From: Mycobacterium sp. IS-1742
GTDB taxonomy: Bacteria; Actinomycetota; Actinomycetes; Mycobacteriales; Mycobacteriaceae
Direction of reading: 5' to 3'
Length of the DNA: 64,000 bases
NCBI RefSeq assembly: GCF_001500125.1
Contig: NZ_LQIV01000045.1
Coordinates: forward strand, 124,001-188,000
Shown piece after piece: positions 40,811-49,252 of the stretch. Made by a program: the position numbers and the translations under genes. The notes below the pieces were generated by a model. The model searched no databases. It saw nothing but the letters and a program-made list of their open reading frames with translations, and was not told where the DNA came from. Within the stretch, counting starts at the first letter, position 1; the number at the start of each line of letters is the position of its first letter.

Positions 40811-41471
40811 GCGGCACGTGTGACAGCCCGCCCCAGGCGAAGTGCACCGTGCCGTCGACGGCGTCGTCCTTCGAGATCGGCCGCTCGGCGTCCAGCCAGT
40901 AGCGGGCACAGTCCACGCTGATGGCCACGAGGCCCACCGCGATCATCCTGGCCCGGTGGGCCTCCAGGCCGGAGTCCCGGCTGATCAGGTCGAACACCGC
41001 ATCGGTGCAGGCCTCGGTCGCCACTTTCACCTGTGCGGCGACCTGCGGTTCGGTGGTGTAGTCGTTCTCGAAGATCAGCCGGTAGCCCTGGCTGTCGTGT
41101 TCGATGAAATCGAAGAAGGCCTGTACGGCCGCGCGCAGCCGCTGCCGGTTGTCGGTGGTGGTGCGCAGCGCCTGGCGCACGCCGGAGACCATGTTGTCGA
41201 CGTGGCGTTGCAGCACGGCGAGATACAGCTCGAGCTTCGACGAGAAGTGTTGGTACAGAACCGGTTTGCTGACACCGGCGCGATCCGCGATCTCGTCCAT
41301 GCCTGCGGCGTGGTAACCCCGGTCGACGAAAACCTCACTGGCGGCGATCAGTAACTGCCCGCGGCGCTCGTCGCGAGGAAGTCGATTGCCGCGCCGGTTG
41401 TTCTTCGGCAGCCCGGTGCCGTTGGCCGGCTTGTCGCCACTCCTCTCAGCGGTGTTGGTGAGATCGCTCAT
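40797..41471 (-). CDS. TetR-family transcriptional regulator (Rv3208-like)
   Basis: A 224-residue TetR regulator. The HTH is within MDEIADRAGVSKPVLYQHFS (about 57-76), preceded by a basic, disordered 35-residue N-terminus. The C-terminal domain is of the fatty-acid/acyl-CoA type size. It is the equivalent of Rv3208, whose regulon is not well defined. I chose the ATG at 41471 over a TTG one codon earlier. Its 3' end overlaps the DUF3107 gene tail to tail. Confidence 0.87.
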   Translation of the reverse strand: MSDLTNTAERSGDKPANGTGLPKNNRRGNRLPRDERRGQLLIAASEVFVDRGYHAAGMDEIADRAGVSKPVLYQHFSSKLELYLAVLQRHVDNMVSGVRQALRTTTDNRQRLRAAVQAFFDFIEHDSQGYRLIFENDYTTEPQVAAQVKVATEACTDAVFDLISRDSGLEAHRARMIAVGLVAISVDCARYWLDAERPISKDDAVDGTVHFAWGGLSHVPLTRS

Positions 41472-41635
41472 CAAGTCCTCAATCTGGATTCGGCTGGCGC
41501 GCTTGGCGGTGATGGCCCGAGGCGCTCATCGCTCCGACATTACTACCGATCGCCTGGCCCACGCGTCCCGACACCTAACCGGCGGCGGTGGCGCGCCGGA
41601 AACTCAAGTCCAGCGGACTGTGCCATTCTGTTTTG

Positions 41636-42718
41636 GTGACCTACGACTCCCGCTCGCGTGGAGGACACATGGGTCCAGAGCGTCGCGGCGACGGTCGGGT
41701 CCCGGCCGTGCGCACCGACTGGCAGGATTCGCAACGCGGCAGGCGCGATCCGCTGCGCGCCCAACGCGACCCGCTGGCCGCCGAGAGTGGGCGCGTCCGG
41801 TCCAACCGGGACGACCGGCGGCAGTGGCGCAAACAGACCTGGCTCGGCCGTTTCGTGTCGACCTACGGCTGGCGCGCCTACGCGCTGCCGGTGCTCGCCG
41901 TGCTCACCGTCGTCGTCATCTATCAGACCGTGACCGGGACGAGCGCGCCCCAACAGGTGGCCGACGAGGAAGGGCCGGTGCAGGGCCCGCCCACGATCGG
42001 CGTGGCCAGCACCGCGATCGTCGGCGCACCGCCCAAGGGGCTCACCCAGTTCGACGCGAATCTGCCGACCGGCATCCTGCCCGCGGGCGGCCCCTTCACC
42101 GAGGCGGGCGCCCGAACCTGGCACGTCGTGCCCGGGACCACGCCGCAGGTCGGCCAGGGAACCACCAAGAACTTCACCTACACCGTCGAGGTCGAGGACG
42201 GCCTCGACACCACCGGGTTCGGCGGTGACGAGGGTTTCGCCCGCATGGTCGACGAGACGCTGGCCAACCCGAAGAGCTGGACCCACAACCCGCAGTTCGC
42301 GTTCACCCGCATCGATGCCGGTGCCGGCGTCCCCGACTTCCGGGTATCGCTGACCTCACCGCTGACCATCCGCGAGGGCTGCGGCTACGACATCCAGCTC
42401 GAGGCGTCCTGCTACAACCCGGCCTACCTCGGCGACCAACCGCGGGTGTTCATCAACGAGGCGCGCTGGGTGCGCGGGGCCGTGCCGTTCCAGGGCGACA
42501 TCGGGTCCTACCGGCAGTACCTCGTCAACCACGAAGTGGGCCACGCGATCGGCTACCAGCGCCACGAATCCTGCATCGAGAACGGCGCGCTCGCGCCGAT
42601 CATGATGCAGCAGACGTTCTCCACCTCCAACGACGACGCCTCCCGGTTCGACCCCGAGACCGTGCGGTCCGACGGGCTGACGTGCCGCTTCAACCCCTGG
42701 CCGTATCCGATCGCCTGA
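41636..42718 (+). CDS. DUF3152 putative zinc metalloprotease, membrane anchored (Rv3207c-like)
   Basis: About 360 residues: a basic, Arg-rich cytoplasmic region (1-80), one transmembrane segment near 85-103 (AYALPVLAVLTVVVIY), a Pro/Gly-rich linker and a C-terminal DUF3152 domain. The domain contains HEVGH at 299-303 and a further His at 310, a HExxHxxGxxxH zinc motif one residue longer than the metzincin HExxHxxGxxH. The C-terminal Cys residues may form disulfides outside the membrane. The GTG at 41636 is my choice; an ATG at 41669 or the upstream ATG at 41588 are possible. Substrate unknown. Confidence 0.8.
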   Translation: MTYDSRSRGGHMGPERRGDGRVPAVRTDWQDSQRGRRDPLRAQRDPLAAESGRVRSNRDDRRQWRKQTWLGRFVSTYGWRAYALPVLAVLTVVVIYQTVTGTSAPQQVADEEGPVQGPPTIGVASTAIVGAPPKGLTQFDANLPTGILPAGGPFTEAGARTWHVVPGTTPQVGQGTTKNFTYTVEVEDGLDTTGFGGDEGFARMVDETLANPKSWTHNPQFAFTRIDAGAGVPDFRVSLTSPLTIREGCGYDIQLEASCYNPAYLGDQPRVFINEARWVRGAVPFQGDIGSYRQYLVNHEVGHAIGYQRHESCIENGALAPIMMQQTFSTSNDDASRFDPETVRSDGLTCRFNPWPYPIA

Positions 42719-42820
42719 CGGGAAGCCTGCGGGGCTCTGCGCTGTTGTGTCAGGTGCCTATTGTGAAGGTGACTCGACTGCCGACCGTGGTCGACGCACC
42801 GCAGACTTGAGGAGATACCG

Positions 42821-44023
42821 GTGTCCGGGAATGTGGGAACGCTCCCTCAACAATCATTGCCTCCGCTGGTGGAACCGGTTGGCGAACTGACCCGTGAAGA
42901 GGTCGCCCGTTACAGCCGCCACCTGATCATCCCCGACCTCGGACTCGACGGTCAGAAGCGCCTCAAGAACGCCAAGGTGCTGGTCATCGGCGCCGGCGGG
43001 CTGGGTTCGCCGACGCTGCTGTACCTGGCGGCCGCCGGGGTGGGCACCATCGGGATCGTCGAATTCGATGTCGTCGACGAATCCAACCTGCAGCGGCAGA
43101 TCATCCACGGCCAGTCCGACATCGGCCGGTCCAAGGCGCAAAGCGCGCGCGACTCCATCCTGGAGGTCAACCCGCTGGTGACCGTCCGCCTCCACGAGGA
43201 CCGCCTCGAGCCGGAGAACGCCGTCGAGTTGTTCGAGCAGTACGACCTCATCCTCGACGGCACCGACAACTTCGCGACCCGCTATCTGGTCAACGACGCC
43301 GCGGTGCTGGCGCACAAGCCGTACGTGTGGGGCTCGATCTACCGCTTCGAAGGCCAGGTGTCGGTGTTCTGGGAGGACGCGCCGCACGGTCTGGGCCTGA
43401 ACTACCGCGATCTGTACCCCGAACCGCCGCCTCCGGGCATGGTCCCGTCCTGCGCCGAGGGCGGGGTCCTGGGCATCCTGTGCGCGTCGATCGCGTCGGT
43501 GATGGGGACCGAGGCCATCAAGCTGATCACCGGTATCGGCGATCCGCTGCTCGGCCGGTTGATGGTCTACGACGCACTCGACATGACCTATCGCACGATC
43601 AAGATCCGCAAGGATCCGGAGACGCCGAAGATCACCGAGCTCATCGACTACGAGGCGTTCTGCGGTGTGGTCTCCGACGCGGCCGCCGCGGCCGCCGCCG
43701 ATTCCACGGTCACGCCCCGGGAACTGCGCGACCTGATCGACGCGGGGAAGCCGGTGGCCCTGATCGATGTGCGCGAGCAGGTCGAATGGGACATCAACCG
43801 GATCGAGGGCGCCGAGCTCATCCCGAAGTCGGCCATCGAGGCCGGCGACGGGCTGGCCCGGCTGCCGCACGACCGGATCCCGGTGCTCTATTGCAAGACC
43901 GGCGTTCGCTCGGCCGAGGCGCTCGCGGCGGTGAAGAAGGCCGGGTTCGCCGACGCGCTGCATCTACAGGGCGGCATCGTGGCATGGGCGAGGCAACTCG
44001 AGCCCGACATGGTGATGTACTGA
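42821..44023 (+). CDS. moeZ: Adenylyltransferase/sulfurtransferase MoeZ
   Basis: A 400-residue two-domain protein. The E1-like ThiF/MoeB domain has the nucleotide motif GAGGLG (57-62) and covers about 25-280. The rhodanese domain (about 295-395) has the active-site Cys358 in LYCKTGVRS. MoeZ adenylates and thiocarboxylates small sulfur-carrier proteins (MoaD, CysO, ThiS) for molybdopterin, cysteine and other sulfur metabolism. The GTG has GAGGAG about 7 nt upstream. It equals Rv3206c. It stands alone between a metalloprotease and a kinase-like gene. Confidence 0.94.
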   Translation: MSGNVGTLPQQSLPPLVEPVGELTREEVARYSRHLIIPDLGLDGQKRLKNAKVLVIGAGGLGSPTLLYLAAAGVGTIGIVEFDVVDESNLQRQIIHGQSDIGRSKAQSARDSILEVNPLVTVRLHEDRLEPENAVELFEQYDLILDGTDNFATRYLVNDAAVLAHKPYVWGSIYRFEGQVSVFWEDAPHGLGLNYRDLYPEPPPPGMVPSCAEGGVLGILCASIASVMGTEAIKLITGIGDPLLGRLMVYDALDMTYRTIKIRKDPETPKITELIDYEAFCGVVSDAAAAAAADSTVTPRELRDLIDAGKPVALIDVREQVEWDINRIEGAELIPKSAIEAGDGLARLPHDRIPVLYCKTGVRSAEALAAVKKAGFADALHLQGGIVAWARQLEPDMVMY

Positions 44024-44112
44024 CCGACCCGTAGGTCTCAGCACGGCAACGGCTCGGCGACACAGCAGGTCAGCGCGTCAATTGTCGGCACTGTCACCGG
44101 TAGCCTGACCTG

Positions 44113-44967
44113 GTGAGCACCGAGCGACCGCCCGATCATGTCCTGGCGGCGTTCGGGCTGGTCGGCGTGCGTCCGGTCCCGCTCGGGACGAGCTGGGAGG
44201 GCGGCTGGCGCTGCGGCGAGGTGGTGCTGTCCATGGTTGCCGACCACGCCCGCGCGGCCTGGTCGGCGAAGGTCCGGGAGACGTTGTTCGTCGACGGGGT
44301 GCGCCTGGCCCGGCCCGTGCGGTCCACCGACGGGCGGTACGTGGTGGCCGGTTGGCGGGCCGACACGTTCGTCGCGGGCACCCCCGAACCGCGGCACGAC
44401 GAGGTGGTGTCCGCGGCGGTGCGCCTGCACGAGGCGACCGCCAAGCTCGAACGGCCACGTTTCCTCACCCAGCCGCCTGTCGCTCCGTGGGCCGACGTCG
44501 ACGTGTTCATCGCCGCGGACCGCGCCGCCTGGGAGGAGCGCCCGCTGCACTCGCTGCCGCCGGGCGCGCGGGTGGCGCCCGGTTCCTCCGACGGTCAACG
44601 CTCCGTCGAGCTGATCAACCAGCTCGCGACCCTGCGCCGGGCCACCAAGAGCCCGAGTCAGCTGGTGCACGGCGACCTCTACGGCACGGTGCTGTTCGCG
44701 GGCGCGGCCGCCCCCGGGATCACCGACATCACGCCGTACTGGCGGCCGGCGTCCTGGGCGGCCGGGGTGGTCGTCGTCGACGCACTGTCCTGGGGAGAGG
44801 CCGACGACGGGCTGATCGAGCGTTGGGCCTCGCTGCCCGAATGGCCGCAGATGTTGTTGCGCGCCTTGATGTTCCGGCTTGCCGTCCATGCGCTGCACCC
44901 ACGGTCGACGGCGGCCGCGTTCCCCGGCCTGGCCCGCACCGCGGCGCTGGTGCGGTTGGTGCTCTAG
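44113..44967 (+). CDS. TIGR02569-type actinobacterial protein, phosphotransferase-like fold (Rv3205c-like)
   Basis: A 284-residue protein resembling aminoglycoside/choline kinase-type folds. LVHGDLYGTVLF contains an HGD motif like the catalytic loop of APH kinases, and ITDITPYWRPASWAAGVVVVDAL resembles the following metal-binding segment (IDF replaced by ITDI). A G-loop is not clear, so kinase activity is uncertain. It matches the actinobacterial family TIGR02569 and Rv3205c by position. GTG start. Its TAG overlaps the stop of the convergent alkyltransferase-like gene (CTAG). Confidence 0.78.
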   Translation: MSTERPPDHVLAAFGLVGVRPVPLGTSWEGGWRCGEVVLSMVADHARAAWSAKVRETLFVDGVRLARPVRSTDGRYVVAGWRADTFVAGTPEPRHDEVVSAAVRLHEATAKLERPRFLTQPPVAPWADVDVFIAADRAAWEERPLHSLPPGARVAPGSSDGQRSVELINQLATLRRATKSPSQLVHGDLYGTVLFAGAAAPGITDITPYWRPASWAAGVVVVDALSWGEADDGLIERWASLPEWPQMLLRALMFRLAVHALHPRSTAAAFPGLARTAALVRLVL

Positions 44968-45263
44968 TCGAAGCTGTACCGGACCTCGCGCAGCCGCACC
45001 CGGCCGTCGAGCGCGAGCACTCCTTCGGCGCGCAGCAGTTCGAGTTGCCGGGTGGCCAGATGCGGTGCCGGGCGGCCGGATGCGCCGATCACGCGGTGCC
45101 ACGGCAGATCCGACGAGTCGGTGCGCATGATCCAGCCCACGATCCGGGGACTCGACAACCCTGCCGCATCCGCGATGTCACCGTACGTGGCGACCCGGCC
45201 CGGCGGGATTCGGCTGACCAGGGCACGCACGGCCTCCACCTGTCGGTCGGTGATGGCCGCCAC
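44964..45263 (-). CDS. Alkyltransferase-like protein (ATL, MGMT family without Cys)
   Basis: A 99-residue protein with the DNA-binding domain of O6-alkylguanine-DNA alkyltransferase (TYGDIADAAGL, IVGWIM). The active-site PCHR is replaced by PWHR (Pro54-Trp55-His56-Arg57), with RVIGASGRP following. That is the hallmark of ATL proteins, which bind O6-alkylguanine and flag it to nucleotide excision repair rather than repairing it. It equals Rv3204. Convergent with the TIGR02569 gene, and 2 bp before the lipV stop in the same direction. Confidence 0.92.
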   Translation of the reverse strand: MAAITDRQVEAVRALVSRIPPGRVATYGDIADAAGLSSPRIVGWIMRTDSSDLPWHRVIGASGRPAPHLATRQLELLRAEGVLALDGRVRLREVRYSFD

Positions 45264-45265
45264 GG

Positions 45266-46048
45266 TCAGCGCCGTTCGAGGTGTTCGCGGATGACCGCAG
45301 CGGTCTCGGCGGGTTTTGCCTGACCCACCATGTGGTCACAATCCCACTGCAGCACAGTCAGATCCGACCCGAGCGCCGCGTCGAGCGCGGCGAGCAGCTC
45401 ATCCGTGGCGTACGGCGGGTCGGTGCGCGCGGCTCGGACCAGCGTGGTGGGCGTGCCGTCGCGGGGGACGGTGACGGGCCGGGCCAGCTCACTCCAGTAC
45501 GACATCATCGCCGGAATGCTGATCCGCCACCCACTGCGGCCGTTGGGCAGGGTGACCAGGTGCTCGTCGAGTTCGCGGTCCAGTTCGGCGGATTCCACCT
45601 CGCCCCACGACCCCGACACCTTCTCGTCCCGCGCTTCCGCCCGGTCGGTGTAGTCGGGCGAGGCGAACATGTCGTCGGCGATCTCCCGCATCCACTCGCC
45701 GTCCAGGCCGACCGCGGGGTCGAGCAGCACGAGCCCGGACACGAGGTCCGGCCGCGCCGCCGCCAGCGACAGCGCGACCGCCCCACCGAAGGAGTGCCCG
45801 ACCACGACGGCCGGACCGCCCCCGCCGGCGTCGAGCAGGGCGGCGAGCGCGTCGGTGTTGGCGTCCAGCGTCCACGGCGCCGCCCAGGAGGACCGGCCGT
45901 GACCGATCAAGTCCGGTGCGGCGACGGAGAACTCGGGCAGATACCGGGTCGCCAGCGTCTGCCAGCGCTGACCGTGGCCGGTCAGCCCGTGCACAGCCAG
46001 CAGCTGGGTGGGTTCCGGCGGACCGTAGCGGTGCACATGCAGGCTCAC
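45266..46048 (-). CDS. lipV: Alpha/beta hydrolase, LipV-like esterase/lipase
   Basis: A 260-residue alpha/beta hydrolase. The nucleophile elbow is GHSFGG and the oxyanion region is VHGLTGHG near the N-terminus. The catalytic His lies in DCDHMVGQAKP near the C-terminus. The N-terminal SLHVHRYGP and DLIGHGRSSWAAPWTLDAN match mycobacterial LipV (Rv3203). The GTG at 46048 gives that start; the open frame continues far upstream through adnA DNA and is rejected. It is followed by the ATL gene after 2 bp and is divergent from adnA. Confidence 0.88.
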   Translation of the reverse strand: MSLHVHRYGPPEPTQLLAVHGLTGHGQRWQTLATRYLPEFSVAAPDLIGHGRSSWAAPWTLDANTDALAALLDAGGGGPAVVVGHSFGGAVALSLAAARPDLVSGLVLLDPAVGLDGEWMREIADDMFASPDYTDRAEARDEKVSGSWGEVESAELDRELDEHLVTLPNGRSGWRISIPAMMSYWSELARPVTVPRDGTPTTLVRAARTDPPYATDELLAALDAALGSDLTVLQWDCDHMVGQAKPAETAAVIREHLERR

Positions 46049-46111
46049 GTCGACGATGGTGCCAGCCCGCACCGACGGTGACGTGTCGGACCCCCGTGGT
46101 CTCATGCACTC

Positions 46112-49100
46112 ATGACCGCACCGGACGTCGAATCGACCACCGCCGAGCACACCGAGCCGCGCCCGCTGCTCGCGCCCGGGCGGCGCGGCGTGGTGCGCCT
46201 GCTCGGGGGCCCGGGGACCGGGAAGTCGACGCTGCTGGTCGACACCGCGGCCGCGCACATCGCCGCCGGGGTCGATCCGGAATCGATTCTGCTGCTGACC
46301 GGTTCGGCGTCGCTGCGGTCTGCGGCCCGCGCCGCGGTGACCCGCAGGCTGCTCGAGGGCGGCGCCCGGAAAGTGGTGCGCGAACCGCTGGTCCGCACCG
46401 TCCACTCGTATGCGTTCGCGGTGTTGCGGCTGGCCGCCCAGCGCAACGGCGACGCCCCGCCGCGGCTGATCACCAGCGCCGAACAGGACGGCATCATCCG
46501 CGAACTGCTCGCCGGTGATCTCGAGGACGGTGACCGATCGGCGGTGGCCTGGCCCGCTGCCCTGCTTCCCGCGCTCACCACCACCGGGTTCGCCACCGAA
46601 CTGCGCGACCTGATGGCCCGGTGCACCGAGCGCGGGGTCGATCCCGTTGCGCTGCAACGCCTCGGCCGCCTGTCCCGTCGTCCGGAGTGGGCGGCCGCCG
46701 GCCGGTTCGCGCAGGCCTACGAGCAGATCATGCTGCTGCGCTCGGCGGTGGGTATGGCCGCGCCGCAGGCGACCACGCCCGCGCTCGGGGCGGCCGAACT
46801 CGTCGGAGCCGCCCTCGAGGCGTTCGCCACGGACGCCGATCTGCTGGCGGCCGAGCGCAACCGCATCGGCCTGCTCCTGGTCGACGACGCCCAGCACCTC
46901 GACCCGCAGGCCGCCCGCCTGGTGCGGGTCCTGGCCGCAGGCGCAGACCTGACGGTGCTCGCCGGCGACCCGGACCAGTCGGTGTTCGGCTACCGCGGGG
47001 CCGACCCGGCGCTGCTGCGGGGCGAGGAGGGCGCCGCGATCGCGCTGACCCGCTCGCACCGGTGCGCACCCGCGGTGGCGCGCGCGATCTCCGGTATCGC
47101 GCGGCGCCTGCCGGGGCAGCGCCCCGAATTCGCCGGCGCCGCCGAGGGCGACGGCTCGGTCGCCGTGCGGATCGCCGCCACGGCACATGCCGAATCCGCG
47201 CTCATCGCCGACGCGCTGCGGCGGGCCCATCTCGTCGACGGCGTGCCGTGGTCGGAGATGGCCGTGATCGTGCGTTCGCTGCCGCGCGCCGGGGCCCCGC
47301 TGGCGCGAGCGCTGGCCGCCGCCGGCGTGCCCGTCGACCTGCCCGCGGCGGCGCCGCTGGTCGACGAGCCCGCAGTGCGCGCCCTGCTGACGGTGCTCGA
47401 GGCGACCGCCGACGGTGTGACCGGCGCTCAGGCCGAGGCGCTGCTGGCCGGCCCGGTCGGCCGGGTCGATCCGGTCACCATGCGCCGGCTGCGCCGGGCA
47501 CTGCGCCGCGCCGACGGCAGCCGGCCGCCGCGCGAGTTCGCGGACCTGCTCGTCGACGCGCTCACCGGGCCGCCGCCCGAGGTGTCGGCGGAGTTGCAGC
47601 GGCCGCTGCGCCGGGTGCGGTCCGTGCTGGCGGCGGCGCTCGGCAGCGTCGACGACGGCCTCGACCCGCGGCACACGCTGTGGCAGGCCTGGCACCGCAG
47701 CGGTCTGCAGCGGCGTTGGCTCTCGGCCGGCGAACGCGGCGGCGCCGCCGGCGCGCAGGCCGACCGCGATCTCGACGCCGTCACCGCCCTGTTCGACGTC
47801 GCCGATCAGTACGTCACCCGCACCGCGGGTGCCTCGCTTCGGGGCTTCCTCGATCACGTCGCCGCGCTCGGCCTGCCTCCGGGCCGCCGCGGCGAGCGAC
47901 GGGACCCGCAGGCCGTCGCGGTGCTCAGCGCCCACGCCGCACTCGCCGGCGAATGGGACGTCGTCGTCATCGCCGGCCTGCAGGAAGCGTTGTGGCCCAA
48001 CACGACTCCCCGCGGCGGCGTGCTGGGCACCCAACGCCTCGTCGACATCCTCGACGGCGTGACCGATTCCGCCTCGGACACGGTGTCGACGCGTGCACCA
48101 CTGCTCGCCGAGGAACGCCGGCTGTTGATCGCCGCGCTCGGCCGCGCCCGCCGCCGGGTCGTGGTGACCGCCGTCGACAGCGACTCCGGCGCCGAGGCGA
48201 TGTTGCCGTCGCCGTTCTGCCAGGAACTGGCCGCGCTGGCCACCGATACCGGTGACGGTCCGCAGGCCCCCGTGCGGGCGCCGCGCGTCCTGGCACCGTC
48301 CGCGCTGGTCGGCCGGCTACGCGCGGTGGTGTGCGCACCCGACGGCGCGGTCGACGACGCGGCCCGCGACTGTGCGGCCGCCCAGCTCGCGCGGCTCGCC
48401 GCGGCGGGCGTTCCCGGAGCGGATCCCGGCCAGTGGCACGCCATGACGGCCCTGTCCACGGAAGAACCGCTGTGGAGCGACGAGCAGCAGGTGATCACGC
48501 TGTCGCCGTCGACGCTGCAGACCCTGACCGACTGCCCGCTGCGCTGGTTGCTCGAACGCCACGGCGGCCGCGACGGGCGCGATGTGCGGTCCGCGGTCGG
48601 ATCGCTGCTGCACGCGCTGGTGTCCGAATCGGGTCGGACGGAGAGCCAGCTGCTCAACGACCTCGAGCGGGTGTGGGACGACCTGCCGTACGAGGCGCAG
48701 TGGCACGCCGCCAACGAGCTGACCCGCCACCAGGCCATGCTGTCGGCGTTCGAGCAGTGGCGCGTCCAGACGCGCCGCGAGCTGACCGAGGTCGGCACCG
48801 AGGTCGACGTCGACGGCGTGATCTGCGACGCCGACGGCGGCCGGCCCGCGGTGCGGGTGCGCGGCCGCCTCGACCGGTTGGAGCGCGACAGCGCCGGCCG
48901 GTTGGTGGTCGTGGACGTCAAGACGGGCAAGAGCCCGGTCACCAAGGACGACGCCCAGCGCCACGCCCAGCTGGCGATGTATCAGCTGGCGGTCGCGGCG
49001 GGTCTGCTCGCCGAGGGCGACGTACCCGGCGGCGGCAAGCTGGTGTACCTGGGCAAGAGCGGCGCGGCCGGGCCGACCGAACGCGAGCAGGACGCCATGA

Positions 49101-49252
49101 CCGCCGACGCCGTCGCACAGTGGAGGAGCGAGGTGGCCGAGGCCGCCGCCGCCACCCAGGGGCCGGGGTTCGTCGCGCGGGTCAACGACAACTGCACACA
49201 CTGTCCGGTGCGCAGCAGCTGCCCCGCCCAGTCCGCGGGGGAGCGCGCATGA
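46112..49252 (+). CDS. adnA: ATP-dependent helicase-nuclease subunit AdnA
   Basis: A 1046-residue UvrD-like motor plus RecB-type nuclease. AdnAB resects double-strand breaks in mycobacteria in place of RecBCD for recombination. Walker A is GGPGTGKST (near 33-41), and LVDDAQH and GDPDQSVFGYRG are motifs II and III. The C-terminal nuclease motif VVDVKTGKS is present. Cys808, Cys1028, Cys1031 and Cys1037 form the C...CxxCx5C pattern of an iron-sulfur clamp. It overlaps adnB by ATGA. The partner motor has a more orthodox helicase core. It is the Rv3202c equivalent. Confidence 0.94.
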   Translation: MTAPDVESTTAEHTEPRPLLAPGRRGVVRLLGGPGTGKSTLLVDTAAAHIAAGVDPESILLLTGSASLRSAARAAVTRRLLEGGARKVVREPLVRTVHSYAFAVLRLAAQRNGDAPPRLITSAEQDGIIRELLAGDLEDGDRSAVAWPAALLPALTTTGFATELRDLMARCTERGVDPVALQRLGRLSRRPEWAAAGRFAQAYEQIMLLRSAVGMAAPQATTPALGAAELVGAALEAFATDADLLAAERNRIGLLLVDDAQHLDPQAARLVRVLAAGADLTVLAGDPDQSVFGYRGADPALLRGEEGAAIALTRSHRCAPAVARAISGIARRLPGQRPEFAGAAEGDGSVAVRIAATAHAESALIADALRRAHLVDGVPWSEMAVIVRSLPRAGAPLARALAAAGVPVDLPAAAPLVDEPAVRALLTVLEATADGVTGAQAEALLAGPVGRVDPVTMRRLRRALRRADGSRPPREFADLLVDALTGPPPEVSAELQRPLRRVRSVLAAALGSVDDGLDPRHTLWQAWHRSGLQRRWLSAGERGGAAGAQADRDLDAVTALFDVADQYVTRTAGASLRGFLDHVAALGLPPGRRGERRDPQAVAVLSAHAALAGEWDVVVIAGLQEALWPNTTPRGGVLGTQRLVDILDGVTDSASDTVSTRAPLLAEERRLLIAALGRARRRVVVTAVDSDSGAEAMLPSPFCQELAALATDTGDGPQAPVRAPRVLAPSALVGRLRAVVCAPDGAVDDAARDCAAAQLARLAAAGVPGADPGQWHAMTALSTEEPLWSDEQQVITLSPSTLQTLTDCPLRWLLERHGGRDGRDVRSAVGSLLHALVSESGRTESQLLNDLERVWDDLPYEAQWHAANELTRHQAMLSAFEQWRVQTRRELTEVGTEVDVDGVICDADGGRPAVRVRGRLDRLERDSAGRLVVVDVKTGKSPVTKDDAQRHAQLAMYQLAVAAGLLAEGDVPGGGKLVYLGKSGAAGPTEREQDAMTADAVAQWRSEVAEAAAATQGPGFVARVNDNCTHCPVRSSCPAQSAGERA

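Noticed and set aside
45266..48034. Very long minus-strand frame extending lipV upstream through adnA
   Set aside because: The added 660 residues are Arg/Gly/Gln-rich and lie antisense to the AdnA motor; lipV homology starts only at SLHVHRYGP.
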